A DNA stretch of 64,000 nucleotides from the NCBI GenBank assembly GCA_034509755.1, contig CM067543.1, forward strand, positions 55,484,653 to 55,548,652, written 5' to 3'. This document shows positions 24,170 through 36,465 of this stretch, one piece after another (within the stretch, counting starts at the first letter, position 1; each line of letters opens with the position of its first letter). A program made the position numbers and the translations under genes. This stretch comes from Anisodus tanguticus. Lineage: Eukaryota; Streptophyta; Magnoliopsida; Solanales; Solanaceae. The notes below the pieces were generated by a model, which was not told where the DNA came from, made no database searches, and worked only from the letters and a program-made list of their open reading frames with translations.

Positions 24170-24257
24170 TAGCTATATTATGTAATTATGCAAACTATAG
24201 CTATGCGCAAATTTAAACCCTTAAACTATAGCTATTTGTGAAATTTTCTCTTAAAAT
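24170..24257 (-). repeat. right terminal inverted repeat of the MULE
   Basis: Complement partner of 14001-14090. It contains two copies of a CTATAGCTA-like word, and so looks internally repetitive. Confidence 0.65.
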
Positions 24258-24262
24258 ATATT

Positions 24263-25161
24263 GAAAAATGGTAATAAACAGTTTTGGATTCTAAAACTTT
24301 TGATAGTAGTATAAAATAGTATGGATAAGATGGTGTCATACAATTATTGACATCACAAAAGTATAATATAAATTGGGAAAAAGAGAGTACAAATAAACTT
24401 TGACAACTAATGCAACAGTCATATTCTGCTAATATTCCAAAGGAAAGTTTTAGTATTGGGATAGTACCAAACGTTGTCATATTCAGTGTATTTAGCTTAA
24501 CAATATTCCAATTCTCTTACCAGTAAGAACCTAATATTTTCCCCTTTAAAGTGGTCACAATCATGGCCTAGCGGGAGAAACTGTAAGAACTTACTAATTT
24601 TATCATGTTTAAAGTCGTAAATTAAGGTAAAAATATGTATTAGTTTAGTGATAAGAATGTATATGAAGATATGAAGAAAGTATTCAATGGGTTGGTGACT
24701 TGATGTAAATACCGCGGGTAATTTTTACCTGAAGAAACCACCCTCAAACCATAGGTCGTGGCTGATATCTTATCAAGGGAACTTCTGCATTGAGAAAACT
24801 TACACATCCGGTATTTACATCAATCCGGTGAATATGTAACATTCGTTAAGACAACTTACACATATCCTGTCTTTACACCGATCCAAAGAATATGTAATGT
24901 GTGTTTGCATAAAGTGTTATCACTAAACTATAATTAATAATGCACACTTTCATCTCAATTTATCAGTAAACCATGGTCACTTAATATGTTTGATGTAAAC
25001 ACGAGGTGCAGGAAAGTTTCTATCTTTCAAACATTAAGTTGATGTTTTGATCCTGCGAAATGAGGGCAAAAATATACTCCAGCAGAAATACAAACACAGC
25101 TGAGAAAAGTGAAAATAGCTCATTAGTGATAAGAACTTTGGTAGAATCCTATTACATAAAG
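24263..25161. other. intergenic between the MULE and the kinase gene, no gene seen
   Basis: No coding signal. Around 24780-24900 a segment containing GAAAACTTACACATCCGGTATTTACATC recurs in altered form as GACAACTTACACATATCCTGTCTTTACACC, a short tandem duplication. Confidence 0.5.
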
Positions 25162-25309
25162 TATAACATAATTCTTTCATCCTTCCTTTTTTCCCAAAAT
25201 CGTGCCAGACCAACTATAAGATTCTCAAAAACAACTATAACATAATTCTTTCATCTTTCCTTTTTTCCCAAAATCATGCCAGACCAACTATAAGATTCTC
25301 AAAAACAAC
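25162..25309. repeat. 74-bp tandem duplication downstream of the kinase gene
   Basis: Copy 1 (25162-25235) and copy 2 (25236-25309) both read TATAACATAATTCTTTCATC ... GATTCTCAAAAACAAC and differ at only a few bases. They lie about 400 bp past the kinase stop codon, in its 3' flank. Confidence 0.85.
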
Positions 25310-25704
25310 TACACGCTAGTCCCCGAACAAATTGGTTAGTATCGGCTATATTGAATACTCAATATATAACATTTCTCAAAAAGTTACAAATATGTTAAAA
25401 AGTCCTTTTTCCATTTCTTTGGCACTCAAAAGGCAATATACAATATACAACAAAAGGCTATTTAGCATGAATGTATGAGGAAAATATCAATGCTAAATTT
25501 CCAGCTAGATCAAAATAGGAACCGTAGACTGCTAAGATGATTGGTACAAATTTACAACATATTTCCTAGATTCCAAGATTCAGTCTAGTATCATAAGTGT
25601 TTCTTTTCATAGGAATGTTTCGCGAATTTGATCAACAATTACTCTTCGTGTTTTGTCAGTTCAGGTAGTGTATATGGTTAAAGCTGTTGTCGTTCATTCT
25701 CGAT

Positions 25705-28700
25705 TCAAGTAACAAGCTGGGGAGAAGCAGTTGGCCTTGGATAAGACAAAGTTTTTCTTCTAGAAGCTTCATCAGTGAAGGTTCTATGATGATTCCTTTG
25801 CGTCGCTTCACGTTTGAGACTTCCTGATTCGTTTAAGTTCTGAAGTTGCTCCAATCCCTTTACGACCTCGGGCATTTTGGGCCTGAATTTGGGTTCTAAT
25901 GTCAGGCATTTGACTGCAAGAAGTGCTACTTTCAGTGCTCCTTCCACTGGGTACTGACCTTCTATACGGTGATCCATAACACGGAGGACTTTTCGTTTAC
26001 TAGCAAGGAAAGGCTTAGCCCATTCGATTAGATTATGTTCCCCGTGCGGACGGTTTTTGTCCACCACTCGACGGCCTGTCAGCATTTCTAAGAGAACAAC
26101 CCCAAAACTGTATACGTCACTTCTGGCAGTTAGATGGCCTACACAGGTGAAATGACAATCAGAAAGTGAAGAAAATGTTTACTACAGGACATCAGAGTAG
26201 AAAATAGTATACTAGCAACTCCGTCCGTTCCGATTTATGTAACAATCTTCCCTCTTTAGTCAGTCCCAAAAGAATGACATTTTTCTATATTTAGTAACAA
26301 TTTAACTTTAAAATATCCATTTTACCCTTAATGAGATAATTTGTAGCCACACAAATATCTACAACTTAATTACTAGAACCACAAATTTCAAAAATTTCCC
26401 ATTCTTTCTTAAACTTCATGTCCCATCAAACATCTTCACATAAACGAAAAATGTATAAACTAAATTAAAAAGAGGATATATTACCTGTGGCCATATACTC
26501 GGGAGCAGCATAACCATAGGTACCCATTACTCTAGTAGATACATGGCTTTTACCGTCGATTGGCCCATCCTTTGCCAATCCAAAATCAGAAAGCTTTGCA
26601 TTGTAATTCTGTCAATTCATGGCATGGACAGATCGTAAGACGACAAAGGAAACATTCTTAAAACTTCTATAAGACTAAATTGCAAAGTTGTTCCACATAC
26701 AGAATCGAGCAAAATGTTCGATGATTTGAAATCACGATATATAACTTTAGCTTCAGGGCTGTGGAGATAAGCCAGTCCCTTGGCTGCCTCAAGAGCAACC
26801 TTCATTCGGAGATTCCATGATAGTGGTTGGAAATAAGTACTCCCTGTTCAAGATGTACCAAACACTAAGTCATGACACTATATGAATGATATTATTCGTA
26901 TACAATAATAAGTTACAATTGAGTTACAGTAAAAAAAAATTATAGATATTTAGTAGATTTCTTAATATATGTATATACAGGGTCTAGAGAAAAGTTATTG
27001 GGTTCCTGCGAATCCACATATCATGCTGTGGATGCGCCCCTGCCTCAAATATGGAATTATGGTTTTAGACAGGCTATACTCACTTCTGAATAGATGATTT
27101 TCCAAACTTCCTCTAGGCATGAACTCATACACCAGAAGCCTGTGTTCATCTTCTAAGCAATATCCGATCAACTTCACAAGATTAGGATGAGATAGCTGAC
27201 CCAGGTAAGTGATTTCCGCCTGTAGTTGAAGTTACACATTTAGCCAACTCGGCCAAAAATAATTACAGTCGCTAGCCAAATATACAAAAAATAGATATAC
27301 ACTATTTTATATCAAAAATTGTATATCATACATTAATATACAAAAGATATACATTTAATGGCTATTATTTTGGTGGACGGTTATTTATGTCAATCGTTTC
27401 TCAACAATAATTAATCAACTTATCAAGATCAAGAATTATAGGAAATATGATCGGCTAACTACAACAACAGCAACAACAACATATCCAGTGATCATTTAGT
27501 TAACTACATTATAGCTAAATGATCTGTCTTTAACAATTCAGATATGTCTGATTATTGAAAATTTTAAAGGGAAGAGTTTATATACCAGCCATTCTTTGTG
27601 ACCTTGAAAGCCCTCATGGTTCAATCTCTTTACAGCTATAACCAATCCAGTTCCCGGCTTTGCAGCTTTAAAAGTATGTTCGTCTATCCAACCCTTAAAG
27701 ACGCAACCAAAACCGCCTTCTCCCAACACACTATCCGGTCGGAAATTCCTCGTGGCTACTCGGAGTTCATTGAAACTAAAGCTCTTCAGATTCGACGATT
27801 CCAGAATTTCACTCTGACTTCGAGGAGTTAATGGAGCTGATGAAATTGAAAGCCTATTACTCAAATCTCTTCCATCATTTGCTCCTGTGAAAAAGAAAAA
27901 GAAAAAGTTACTCGGCGGCCATTTGGACATAAAAAATGTGAAATTAAAAAAAAGCTGGAAAATGATATTTAGAAACTGAAGTTGTGTTTGGACATGAATA
28001 TAACTTGAAAAAAAAAATATCATTTTTTTTGTGGATGATTTGAAGTGAAAAATGTGAAAACATGTAATTGGAATTTTTCAAGTTAGTGTAACAATTTTAT
28101 GTCCAAACGACTCAAAAATACAATTCCAAAAAAAGTAAAAATTATCTATGGACAAATGGACCTTACTTATCTCCAATAATTTCATTTCATTGATGGAATT
28201 AAATAAAATTTCAATCTTGAACATAGACGGCGGAAATTATAATTTTGAGTTTATGGGTTCTTAATGAATTATTTTTACAAATTAAGTAAAAAATTTCACA
28301 CAAATAGGCCAAAGCTATTATCTGTCGAACCTATAACCATAATAATCAAATACATTCAATTATAAGCAGCCTAAGAAAATATTTTTTTAGTACATAAAAA
28401 CTGCCTCCATGCAGATCAACAAAATCAAGATATAACCCAGAAATAGTTCCATAAATTTTACACTAATTTCTTCTAATTTATCCTATAAAAACGAAAGACC
28501 ATGGTTTATACTTTTTAATCAAAAATGGAAAGAAAGTCCAAGTTAATTTATAGTTAGATAACTTTAAAACACTACCCCATAATTTTCTATAAATAGTACA
28601 CACACACAAAAAAAAAAAAAACTAGTACTACAACTTCTTTTTTTTCAGTTTCATTATGTCTGTTAAACATATCTTAGCTAATAAAAGAACATGATTAACA

Positions 28701-28788
28701 TTAAATTAATCTACCAGAAAAGGAAAAAATATTTACCAGCATGAAGAGGACTTTCAGCTTTAATTCGAACACTAATACAAGAACCCAT
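25705..28788 (-). CDS. receptor-like cytoplasmic kinase, subfamily VII (PBL/APK1/NAK type)
   Basis: Complement join: 28788-28737, 27884-27586, 27219-27084, 26843-26701, 26608-26485, 26138-25705. The total is 1188 bp, 395 residues, with every junction GT/AG and in phase. Kinases of this subfamily sit on the inner face of the plasma membrane and relay signals from pattern-recognition receptors. The N-terminus MGSCISVRIK has Gly2 for myristoylation and Cys4 for palmitoylation. The kinase domain spans about 65-345: Gly-rich loop LGEGGFGCVFKG (71), Lys103 in VIAVKRL, catalytic VIYRDFKSSN (Asp200; YRD rather than HRD is normal here), DFG at 218, activation segment SHVSTRVMGTYGYAAPEY, and SDVYSFGVVLLEML. 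The basic, Ser-rich tail ends PRPTASPQLVT. A MITE sits in intron 1. The best-known relatives are Arabidopsis APK1 and NAK; I cannot assign the exact orthologue. Confidence 0.92.
27455..27495 (-). mobile_element. TS-type SINE 3' end (tail only)
   Basis: CTACAACAACAGCAACAACAACATATCCAGTGATC is the complement of a TTG tail plus a few adjoining TS-type bases. It lies in intron 2 of the kinase gene. Confidence 0.45.
27914..28113. mobile_element. MITE in intron 1 of the kinase gene
   Basis: It starts GGCGGCCATTTGGACATAAA and ends TTTTATGTCCAAACGACTC. The ends share the inverted core ATTTGGACAT/ATGTCCAAAC, and a further GTTTGGACATG lies internally. The element at 45888-46362 carries the same end motif. 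Confidence 0.6.
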
Positions 28789-28885
28789 TAAATTTGAGAA
28801 ACCAAAAGCTTCAATCTTTTTTCTTCTTTTTAGAAGAAAAATAAATGAACATTGATTGAATTGATTCTTTGTGTTTACATATATA

Positions 28886-28893
28886 CTTATATA
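28886..28893 (-). promoter_or_regulatory. probable TATA box of the kinase gene
   Basis: TATATAAG on the minus strand lies about 98 bases upstream of the ATG at 28788. Transcription would start some 30 bases further on, leaving a 5' UTR of roughly 65 bases, typical for a plant gene. Inference from position and match only. Confidence 0.45.
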
Positions 28894-28919
28894 GTAATAA
28901 ACTAACACAAAAAAAAAAA

Positions 28920-29945
28920 AAAAAATAGGAAGTGTGAACAAAAAGAAATGTAGTTTATATATGTGTGTGTTGAAAAATAGTGATACTTTGTTCGGTTGGT
29001 TTTCACGAGAATCTCTTCTCCACTTGTCGCAAAGGCCAAATCTATTAAAGGGTACTTTGACCTTTCTTCTTGTCTTTGTCAATTTGATTTATTTTATTTT
29101 TTTCAAAATTGTTTTTCATATTGTATACATATGAGAAAATTTCAAATATGGTCCCCTTATATTTTGGGATATATACGAAATAGTTTCTTAAATATATTGT
29201 TAAACTATTTTAGTCCTTTATGTATCAAAAGTGAACATTTTTTATATCAATCAGATATTTACCGAACTCTATAGTGAAATTTTATGGAATTATGGGGGGG
29301 GGGGGGGGGGGGGAGAGATTAACTAGAAGATCATGAAAGTTCAGTTAAATATCAAAAATTAGAAAGCTTCCCTAAACACCTAAATTAGGTAAAAAATAGT
29401 TAAGGCTATACATCAAAGAACTCCATCAAAACTTTAAACATAGTAGAAATTGCAAAAAATGTACTTCTAAACATGTGTTCATATTAAAAAAAAGTCATAG
29501 TTTCGGATGCGATTTTTTTTTTTCCTTTATGAGTGCAAGAATCAGACTATTTACTCTCTCCAATTCAAAATAATTGATATTTTAATCTCTAAAAATTGAT
29601 CTAAAATAATTAATGTTTCACAAATTATAAAGGTATTTAATTCTTTTCCTCAAACTAGCCCTTGACACATTCTTAATTGTAAGAATTTAATGATCTACGC
29701 AGCAACCTAAAAATAAAGTGTAGAGGCTTCTTTTTTTTTTTGGCAGCTGTGCAACTTGCAGAAGAAGACAAATGTGTGCATTTAGTGCAGCCATTTTCAT
29801 CTGGTGGATCGGCATCAACAACTTTTCAAAATAATCATATTATAAAATAGTTTAAATAATTTCTAGAAATGTTTGACATTCTGGTTTCATGGTTTTATTT
29901 CAAAGATAATGGTAAAAATACAATTAAACTATTTTTTTTTGCAAA
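28920..29945. other. upstream region of the kinase gene, no gene seen
   Basis: AT-rich DNA with a run of 20 G at 29294-29313 and several A/T runs. No gene or clear transposon was recognised. Confidence 0.5.
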
Positions 29946-29973
29946 TTTCACACTTTAACTATCACATGTTTCC
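29946..29973. mobile_element. left piece of a palindromic MITE split by the copia element
   Basis: TTTCACACTTTAACTATCAC here is the outer part of a left arm that continues at 36466. The matching right arm ends at about 36657 (GTTAAGGTGTGAAAC). Confidence 0.7.
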
Positions 29974-30934
29974 TGTTAGTAAAATACGGAACAATATTGA
30001 TTAAGAATAAATAAATAGTAAAGAACAACTTATCAAATCACAACTGTATTGTAGCAGTCACTGCTTTGAAAGCGATTTCGGATCGACTCCGATGCAAATA
30101 GTTTAGCTCGGTCGCTCCCCAAGGTTCTACACCACTACTGAACACTTGCACTAGTAGCTGAAAATTTGAATTTGCACAAAGTAATTTGCCCAGAAAAACA
30201 AAAGGAAAGAAATAGCTTTGAAGAAGATGATATATTTTTCGGTGTGTCAACAATAGAGATTTATACCTCTCTATATAGGTAGATGTCAAGGTCTCGGTAG
30301 TAAATGTCAAAATTTGAAATGTCTCTAACGTTCAGAGAATAATGAATGAGATTTGAAACATCTCCCAACGTTTAGAGAAATAAAATCGTCATTAAGACCG
30401 AATATTTATGGATAATGACTGTTGCAATAATTAATTCAAAAGTAATGAGCTTTGACGTATTCCGAGATAATTGAATCAGATAGAATAAAGTCTTGACCAG
30501 ATTCGTAACAAACGATTCGGGTTGTATAAGCCATGACCGGTAATAACTAATTCCGGAGGTATGAGAGCTACGTCCGAATTTTAACTCGGTAAGCATGAAT
30601 TTGGATAATTTCGGATAAAATTAAAAATAGAAAAATAATATTTTACAAAATCAGAATTGAATTAGGCCTCACGTATACCTCACGCGCAGGGGGCAAATCG
30701 ATCTGTTTTCCTTACGAAGCCCAATTTTCATGTGCGCGAGGCCCCTATCTTGTTCTAGCCCATTTACTAACCCAATAAAACACATTTCAATATAAAGAGG
30801 AATAAATGACTTTCCACCACCAATGTGGTACAAAAAACATTTCACAAGAGACAAGAAAAAGAACCCATAAAGATTTTTTGGCATTACATTATTTGGAATA
30901 AAAGAGTAATAGAAATAGGTCTATAACTCTAACA
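29974..30934 (-). repeat. 3' LTR of the copia element
   Basis: 961 bp, TGTTAG...CTAACA, aligned throughout with 35501-36465. The LTRs differ by scattered substitutions and small indels, so the insertion is not recent. Confidence 0.9.
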
Positions 30935-31599
30935 ATCCCCCACTAATGCAAAGGTGAAGAATAGGAATGAACAAAAGGAAGGAACATGTACTTAAGTGTT
31001 AATATCTTTCGATTTGAATTAACACATAGTGAAATGAGGCAACAATTAATATCTAAAAAGTGAAGTACTCTTGAATTGAATGGAGATAAGTTGAGACTCC
31101 TACAACACATACTATATCCTTTAATTTATGCAAACTCTGTGATACTAACAAAGTGTGTTTATGGTCATGCACACACACCTTGGGTCTAATGAGCGCTCTA
31201 GAAAGACGGCCTAAGTCTTTCATAAAAGACAACCACACCTTTACACTCACGTAGGTGATTCCATCAAGTCTATCTCAACATAGATCACCTTAAGACTATA
31301 AAAGTATTAAGAGCAAATAAGTTCAACCTTATAAACACTATCACAGGCCATAGAGATAGAAAATGTAGTGTATATTGATGGCTTATATGGCTTTGTTTGA
31401 CCACAAATGGGTATCCACCATATTACCTCAATCTATAGAATTTATCCCCATCTCTCTCGACGTTTCAAGGATTATCTTCTTTGCTAAACCCTCAGTTAAA
31501 GGACCCGTTAAATTTCTTTTGGACCTTACATATTCTAAGGAAATAACATCATGCTTCAACATCTGTTTAACCACACCATGTCTGATACGAATATGTCTT

Positions 31600-34500
31600 T
31601 ATTGTACACACTATTTTTTTGCAATTCTAATTGATGCATGTGAATCACAGTGTAAGGAGACTGGAGAAGTTTGTCTTCCCCACAATGGCACATCTTCCAA
31701 AAGGTTTCTCAACCACTCAGCTTCTTGCCCTGTCAATTCAAGAGCAATAAACTCAGATTCCATGGTAAAACGTGCTGTAGAAATCTGTTTGAAAGACTTC
31801 CATGAAATAGCACCTACACCCAAAGTAAACACAGGTGGAGCTAACTTCATCATTGTTAGTTACCCAGTTTGCATCACAAAAATCTTTTAATACATCGGAA
31901 AATTTATTATAATGCAAACATCAATCCATAGTACCTCTCAAGTACCTTAATAAACGATGAAGAGCAATCCAATGTTCACTACTTGAACTATGTGTATATT
32001 TACTCAATCTACTAAAAGCATAAGTAAAATCAGACCGAGTATAGTTCATGAGAAACATTACACTCTCAATTATTTTAGCATATTTAATTTGAGAAACACT
32101 AAGTTCTTTATTCTTTCTCAAGTGTATGCTAGGATCATAAGGAGTTCTTACTGGAGCAACATCAAAACAATCAAACTTTTTCAACATCTTCTCAATGTAA
32201 TGAGACTGGCACAAAGAAAAACCATTAACAATTCTTTTGATTTTAATTCCTAAAATCACATTTGCTTCTTCAAGGTCTTTCATTTCAAATTTAGAAAACA
32301 AAAAGTTCTTAGTCTCATTTACAACATTCACATTATGAAGTATTAACATGTCATCCACATATAAATATATAATCACATAATTTGATCCTATCATTTTAGA
32401 ATAAACACGGGTATCTGAAGCATTAACAATAAAATCATCATTCACTAATGTGTCATTAAACTTTTCATACCACTGCTTAGGTGTTTGTTTTAAATCATAC
32501 AAGGACTTCCTCAACTTACATACTTTATCTTCCTGTCTTGGGACCACAAAACCCTCAAGTTGAGTCATATAGATCTCTTCCTCTAAATTATCATTTAGAA
32601 AAGCCATTTTAACATCCATTTGGTGTACCACTAAACTATGAATAGCGGCTAAGACAATAAGATTTCTAATGGTCACTATTTTAGTCATAGGAGAATAAGT
32701 ATCAAAGTAATCAACACATTTCTTTTCGTTAAAACCCTTAATCACATGTCTAGCCTTATATTTATCAATTGTACCACCAGGTCTCAATTCCTTCTTAAAT
32801 ATCCACTTGCTACTTATGGGTTTAAAACCTTTAGGTAAATCATGCAAGTCCCAAGTATGATTAGAAACTATAGAATCTAATTCACTTTTAATGACCTCTT
32901 TCCAAAATATAGCATCTAATGGCCTCATTGCTTCATTATAAGTCTTAGGGTCTTCTTTCATTAAATAAATAGACACTAATTCATCATTTAATACATCAAT
33001 ATCACAATTCTCAATAAAAATGTGGTAATAAAATCAGGACCAAAGCTAGTCTCTATTCTACGTCTTTTACTCCTTATACACTTAATTTCATGTTCATTAT
33101 TAATAAAATTAGAAGAAGGCACAACATGAGAATTAACAGGCACATATGTAGAAGCATTACTTCGCATATCACTAGACACATCATTTTTCAAAGGAAAACA
33201 TGTGCTCAAAAAATTATGCATCTCTAGATTCACAAATAGAGTAATCATTCAAAGACATAAATCTATAAGAAGCACTACTTTGAGCATAATCAATAAAGAC
33301 AGTGTCAAAAATTTTAGATTCTACATTTACCCGTTTGAAATCAGGTAGACCAACCTTAGCCAAACACCCCCACACTTTCAAAAATTTCAAGTTAGGAGAA
33401 ATCCTTTCCACAACTCATATAGAGTCTTGTTTAACTTCTTATGACATACTCTATTAAGAATATAACATGCAGTCAAAATAGTTCCCCCCCACATATTGTC
33501 AGATAGACCTGAACTTAAAAGCATGGAGTTCATAATTTCCTTAAGGGTTTATTTTTACGTTCAGTTATACCATTTTGTTGGAGAGTATAGGGAGCACTAA
33601 CTTCATGTATTATACCATTTTGCTCACAAAAGGCCTCTAGAGTATTAGTACTATATTCACCGCCTCTATCAGATCTAAACCTCCTGATTTTCCAGTCTAA
33701 TTGATTTTTTACTTCTGCTTTGAATTTCAAAAACATACTTTCAGACTCATCTTTAGACTTAAGAAGATATACCTTAGTGTATCTAGAAAAGGCGACAACA
33801 AAAGTAATGTAATACTTCTTTCCACCTTTATTAACAGTGTTCTTGAAATCAGCTAAGTCCCTATGTACTAGTTAAAATAATTATGTTTTTCTACTAGTAA
33901 CAGATTTAAATGGTTTTTTAGCATGCTTTGCTCCTACACACACAGGACACTTACAAAATTCATCAACTTTTATCACATGAATTAATTTCATTTTTAAGTA
34001 TTTTAATATAAGCAATATTAACATGATCTAATCTACCATGCCATAAATTAACAGACACAACAATATAAGCAGAACTGGAAACATTATTATTGATAGTCTC
34101 TTGAACAATGTTCAATACAAATAAACCTCCACTAATATCCCTTCCCAACAGAGTCTACTCCATGAGAAATAGTAATTTTATCAGCTTCAAAAATGAGTTT
34201 AAGGCCGACTTTGTTGAGAAATGCTCCAGAAACTAAGTTTCTATAAAGGAATGATACATACAGAACATTATTCAAGGCTAATGTTTTTTTAGAAGTTAAC
34301 TTAAGAAGGATTTTTCCTTTACTCATAACTCCAGCAGTAGTGGAGTTACCAATGTACACACTCGCCATCAGTAGACTCCTCAAAGGTATGGAACATCTCC
34401 TTATTAGCGCAGAGATGTCTCGAAGCGTCTGTGTTCAGCACCCAATATGCGTTGTTAGCCACCAGATTTGCCTCTACCACTACTGCATCAATCACTTCAT

Positions 34501-35537
34501 TTACGGTAGCAAGATTAGCTTGGACAACATCTTGTCCTCCCGGCTTTGAGTTTTGCCCTTGTCTTTGATAGCACTGGGTAGCCCTATGTCCGAATTTTCC
34601 ACAAACGAAATAAGATCCCTTTGACTTCTGAATTTGACTCTCCGGCTTGTTGAAGTGATTCTTCTTCTTTCCATTTTCATTTTTCAGGACTTTCTTCTGT
34701 TTGCCTTTGAACATGTCTTTTACAACAGTGCTAGAAGTTTCCAAAAGATTAGATTTAATAGAATTAAGGGAGAGAGCTTCTATCTTATCTTTGAGACAGT
34801 TTGCCTCCTCAGTCCTCATGTGACTGATCAGTTCCTGAAGAGTCAAGTTCTTCTTCTCACGCTTCAGTTGGTTCCAGTAATCACTCCAAGATGGTGGGAA
34901 TTTTTCAAGCACAACATTGGCTTGAAAAATCTCACACATCTTCATGCCCTCGGTAGAACATCAACAGTCCATTTCTCATACTCGTGAACCTATTCCATGA
35001 TTAATTTATCGTCAACCATTTGGAACTTAATTCATTGGCCAACAACATACTTCTTTTTCCTGCATCATCAACACCATATTTCTTTTTCAAACTGTCCCAA
35101 ATTTTCTTAGCGGATTTATTAGTAACAAATAAATCAAATCGAGGGTTAGTCATATGGTTTAACAAATATCCTCTAATCGTTTTGTTATCCTTTTCAAATT
35201 TGTTTTTAGTAGCATCATCAACAACTACTATAGCAGTAGTACTACCGGTAGCAGTAGTACTAGTAGCAGTTGTAGTATCGGTAGTAGCAGAACTACCGGG
35301 GGTGTTAGAAACATTATTAGCTATAATTGAGTCGTCAAACAAAACATAATCAACTTCTAATTGTTCAAAGAAAATTAAAAGTTTTTGAGACCAACATTTA
35401 AAATTATTTCCGTCCAAAGGCTCAAGTTTCGATAAATCTGAAAGATTTTTGTTCAAAGAAACAACTATCTTATCAATATTGTATACAATCGAATGTTCCT
35501 TGTTAGTAAAATACGGAACAATATTGATTAAGAACAA
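31600..35537 (-). pseudogene. copia Gag-Pol polyprotein relic
   Basis: In order on the minus strand: Gag N-terminal region (35537-35001, with LEPLDGNNFKCWSQKLLIFF); UBN2 part and zinc knuckle (34945-34346), where VCGKFGHRATQC has lost the first Cys (Tyr instead); protease site WVLNTDASRHLC, where the D-S/T-G triad reads N-T-D; pre-integrase LWHGRLDHVN (about 34050); integrase core pieces with FRSDRGGEYST and ITERKNK (33736-33530). A 351-codon open reverse transcriptase frame (32976-31921) has SKWIFKKELRPGGTIDKYKA and the catalytic YLYVDDML. The RNase H part has ARFTMESEFIAL (31853-31611). Frameshifts separate gag, integrase and RT, so no full polyprotein can form, although the RT block itself is open. 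Confidence 0.9.
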
Positions 35538-36465
35538 ATAAAAAGTACAGAATAACTTATCGAATCACAGCTGTGTTGTGACAAGCCACTGTTTTGAAAG
35601 TAATTTCGGACTGACTCTGGTGCAAATCATTTAGCCCGGTTGCTCCCCAAGGTTCCACAGCACTTCCGGACACTTGCACTAGTGGCTGAAAGTTTGGAAT
35701 TTGCCCAAAAAAATAGAAGGAAAGAAATAGCTTTGAAGAAGATGATGTATTTTTTGGTGTGTCAACAATAGAGATTTATACCTCTATATATAGGTAGATG
35801 TCAACGTATCGGTAGTAAATGTTGAAATCTGAAACGTCTCTAACGTTTAGAGAATAATGAATGAGATTCGAAATGTCTCCCAACGTTCAGAGAAATAAAA
35901 CCGTCATTAAGACAGAATATTTATGGATAATGACCGTTGTAATAATTAATTCTAAAGTAATGAGCTTTGATCGATTTCGAAACAATTCAATCCGGTAGAA
36001 TAAGTCTTGATCATATTCGTAACAAACGGTTCCGGTGGTATAAGCCATGACCGGTAATAACTAATTCCGGAAGTATGAGAGCTACATCCAGATATGAAAG
36101 CTACGCCCGGATTTTAATCCGGTAAGCATGAATTTGGACAATTTCGGATAAGCTCAAAAATAGCAAAATAATATTTCGCAAAATCGGAATTGAATTAGGC
36201 CTCACATATATCGGGGGGGGGGGGGGAATAGACATGTTTTGCATACAAAACTCAACTCTCATGTGCGTGAGACCTCTCTCTTGTTCTAACTCATTTACTA
36301 ACTCAATAAAACACATTTCAATATAAAAATGAATAAAAGACTTTCTACCACCAATGTGATACAAAGAACATTTCAGAAGAGACAAGAACAAAAACCCACA
36401 AAGATTCTTTAACTTTTCATTATTTAGAATAAAAAAGTAAGAGGAATAGGTGTATAACTCTAACA
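35501..36465 (-). repeat. 5' LTR of the copia element
   Basis: Partner of 29974-30934. It contains a run of 14 G at 36213-36226, where the other LTR has a shorter G5 stretch. Confidence 0.9.

Larger units (their letters stand above)
13990..24262. mobile_element. Ulp1-carrying Mutator-like element (Kaonashi-type MULE), about 10.3 kb
   Basis: The ends are diverged inverted repeats of about 90 bp: 14001-14090 (starting ATTTTAAGTAAAATTTAC, ending AATTACATCCTATAGCTA) and the complement of 24170-24257 (starting ATTTTAAGAGAAAATTTC, ending AATTACATAATATAGCTA). Inside are two convergent genes: a plus-strand Ulp1-like protease relic (14428-20014) and a minus-strand mudrA transposase relic (20938-23581). 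Both are broken, so the copy is non-autonomous today. MULEs that carry a C48/Ulp1-like gene beside mudrA are known in plants as Kaonashi or Ulp1-MULEs. I could not identify a clean 9-bp target duplication, so the borders are good to about 20 bp. Confidence 0.8.
29974..36465 (-). mobile_element. Ty1/copia LTR retrotransposon, near full length (6.5 kb), inactive
   Basis: Two LTRs of similar length (29974-30934 and 35501-36465) begin TGTTAGTAAAATACGG and end AACTCTAACA, with TGTTAG/CTAACA termini. They flank a minus-strand polyprotein relic. The flanks TTTCC (29969-29973) and TTCCC (36466-36470) look like a 5-bp target duplication with one change. The polypurine tract AGTGGGGGAT adjoins the left (3') LTR. 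No tRNA-Met primer site follows the right (5') LTR: gag begins almost at once, so the leader seems to be deleted. Confidence 0.9.

Noticed and set aside
26217..26470. Stowaway-type MITE in intron 5 of the kinase gene (CTCCGTCCGTTCCGATTT start)
   Set aside because: Only one end is recognisable; no matching inverted end or TA duplication was seen.
26730..26750. YRD instead of HRD in the kinase catalytic loop as a sign of a pseudokinase
   Set aside because: This subfamily normally has YRD; the Lys, catalytic Asp, DFG and APE motifs are all intact.
27086..27103. In-frame read-through past exon 3 of the kinase gene as a separate small protein
   Set aside because: The reading frame continues only into intron sequence; the GT donor at 27083-27082 joins perfectly to exon 4.
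31375..31890. Plus-strand open frame of 171 codons
   Set aside because: The minus strand encodes copia RNase H in the same place; the plus frame has no family resemblance.
35020..35349. Plus-strand open frame of 109 codons
   Set aside because: It is the antisense shadow of the copia gag with a Thr/Ala-rich repeat.
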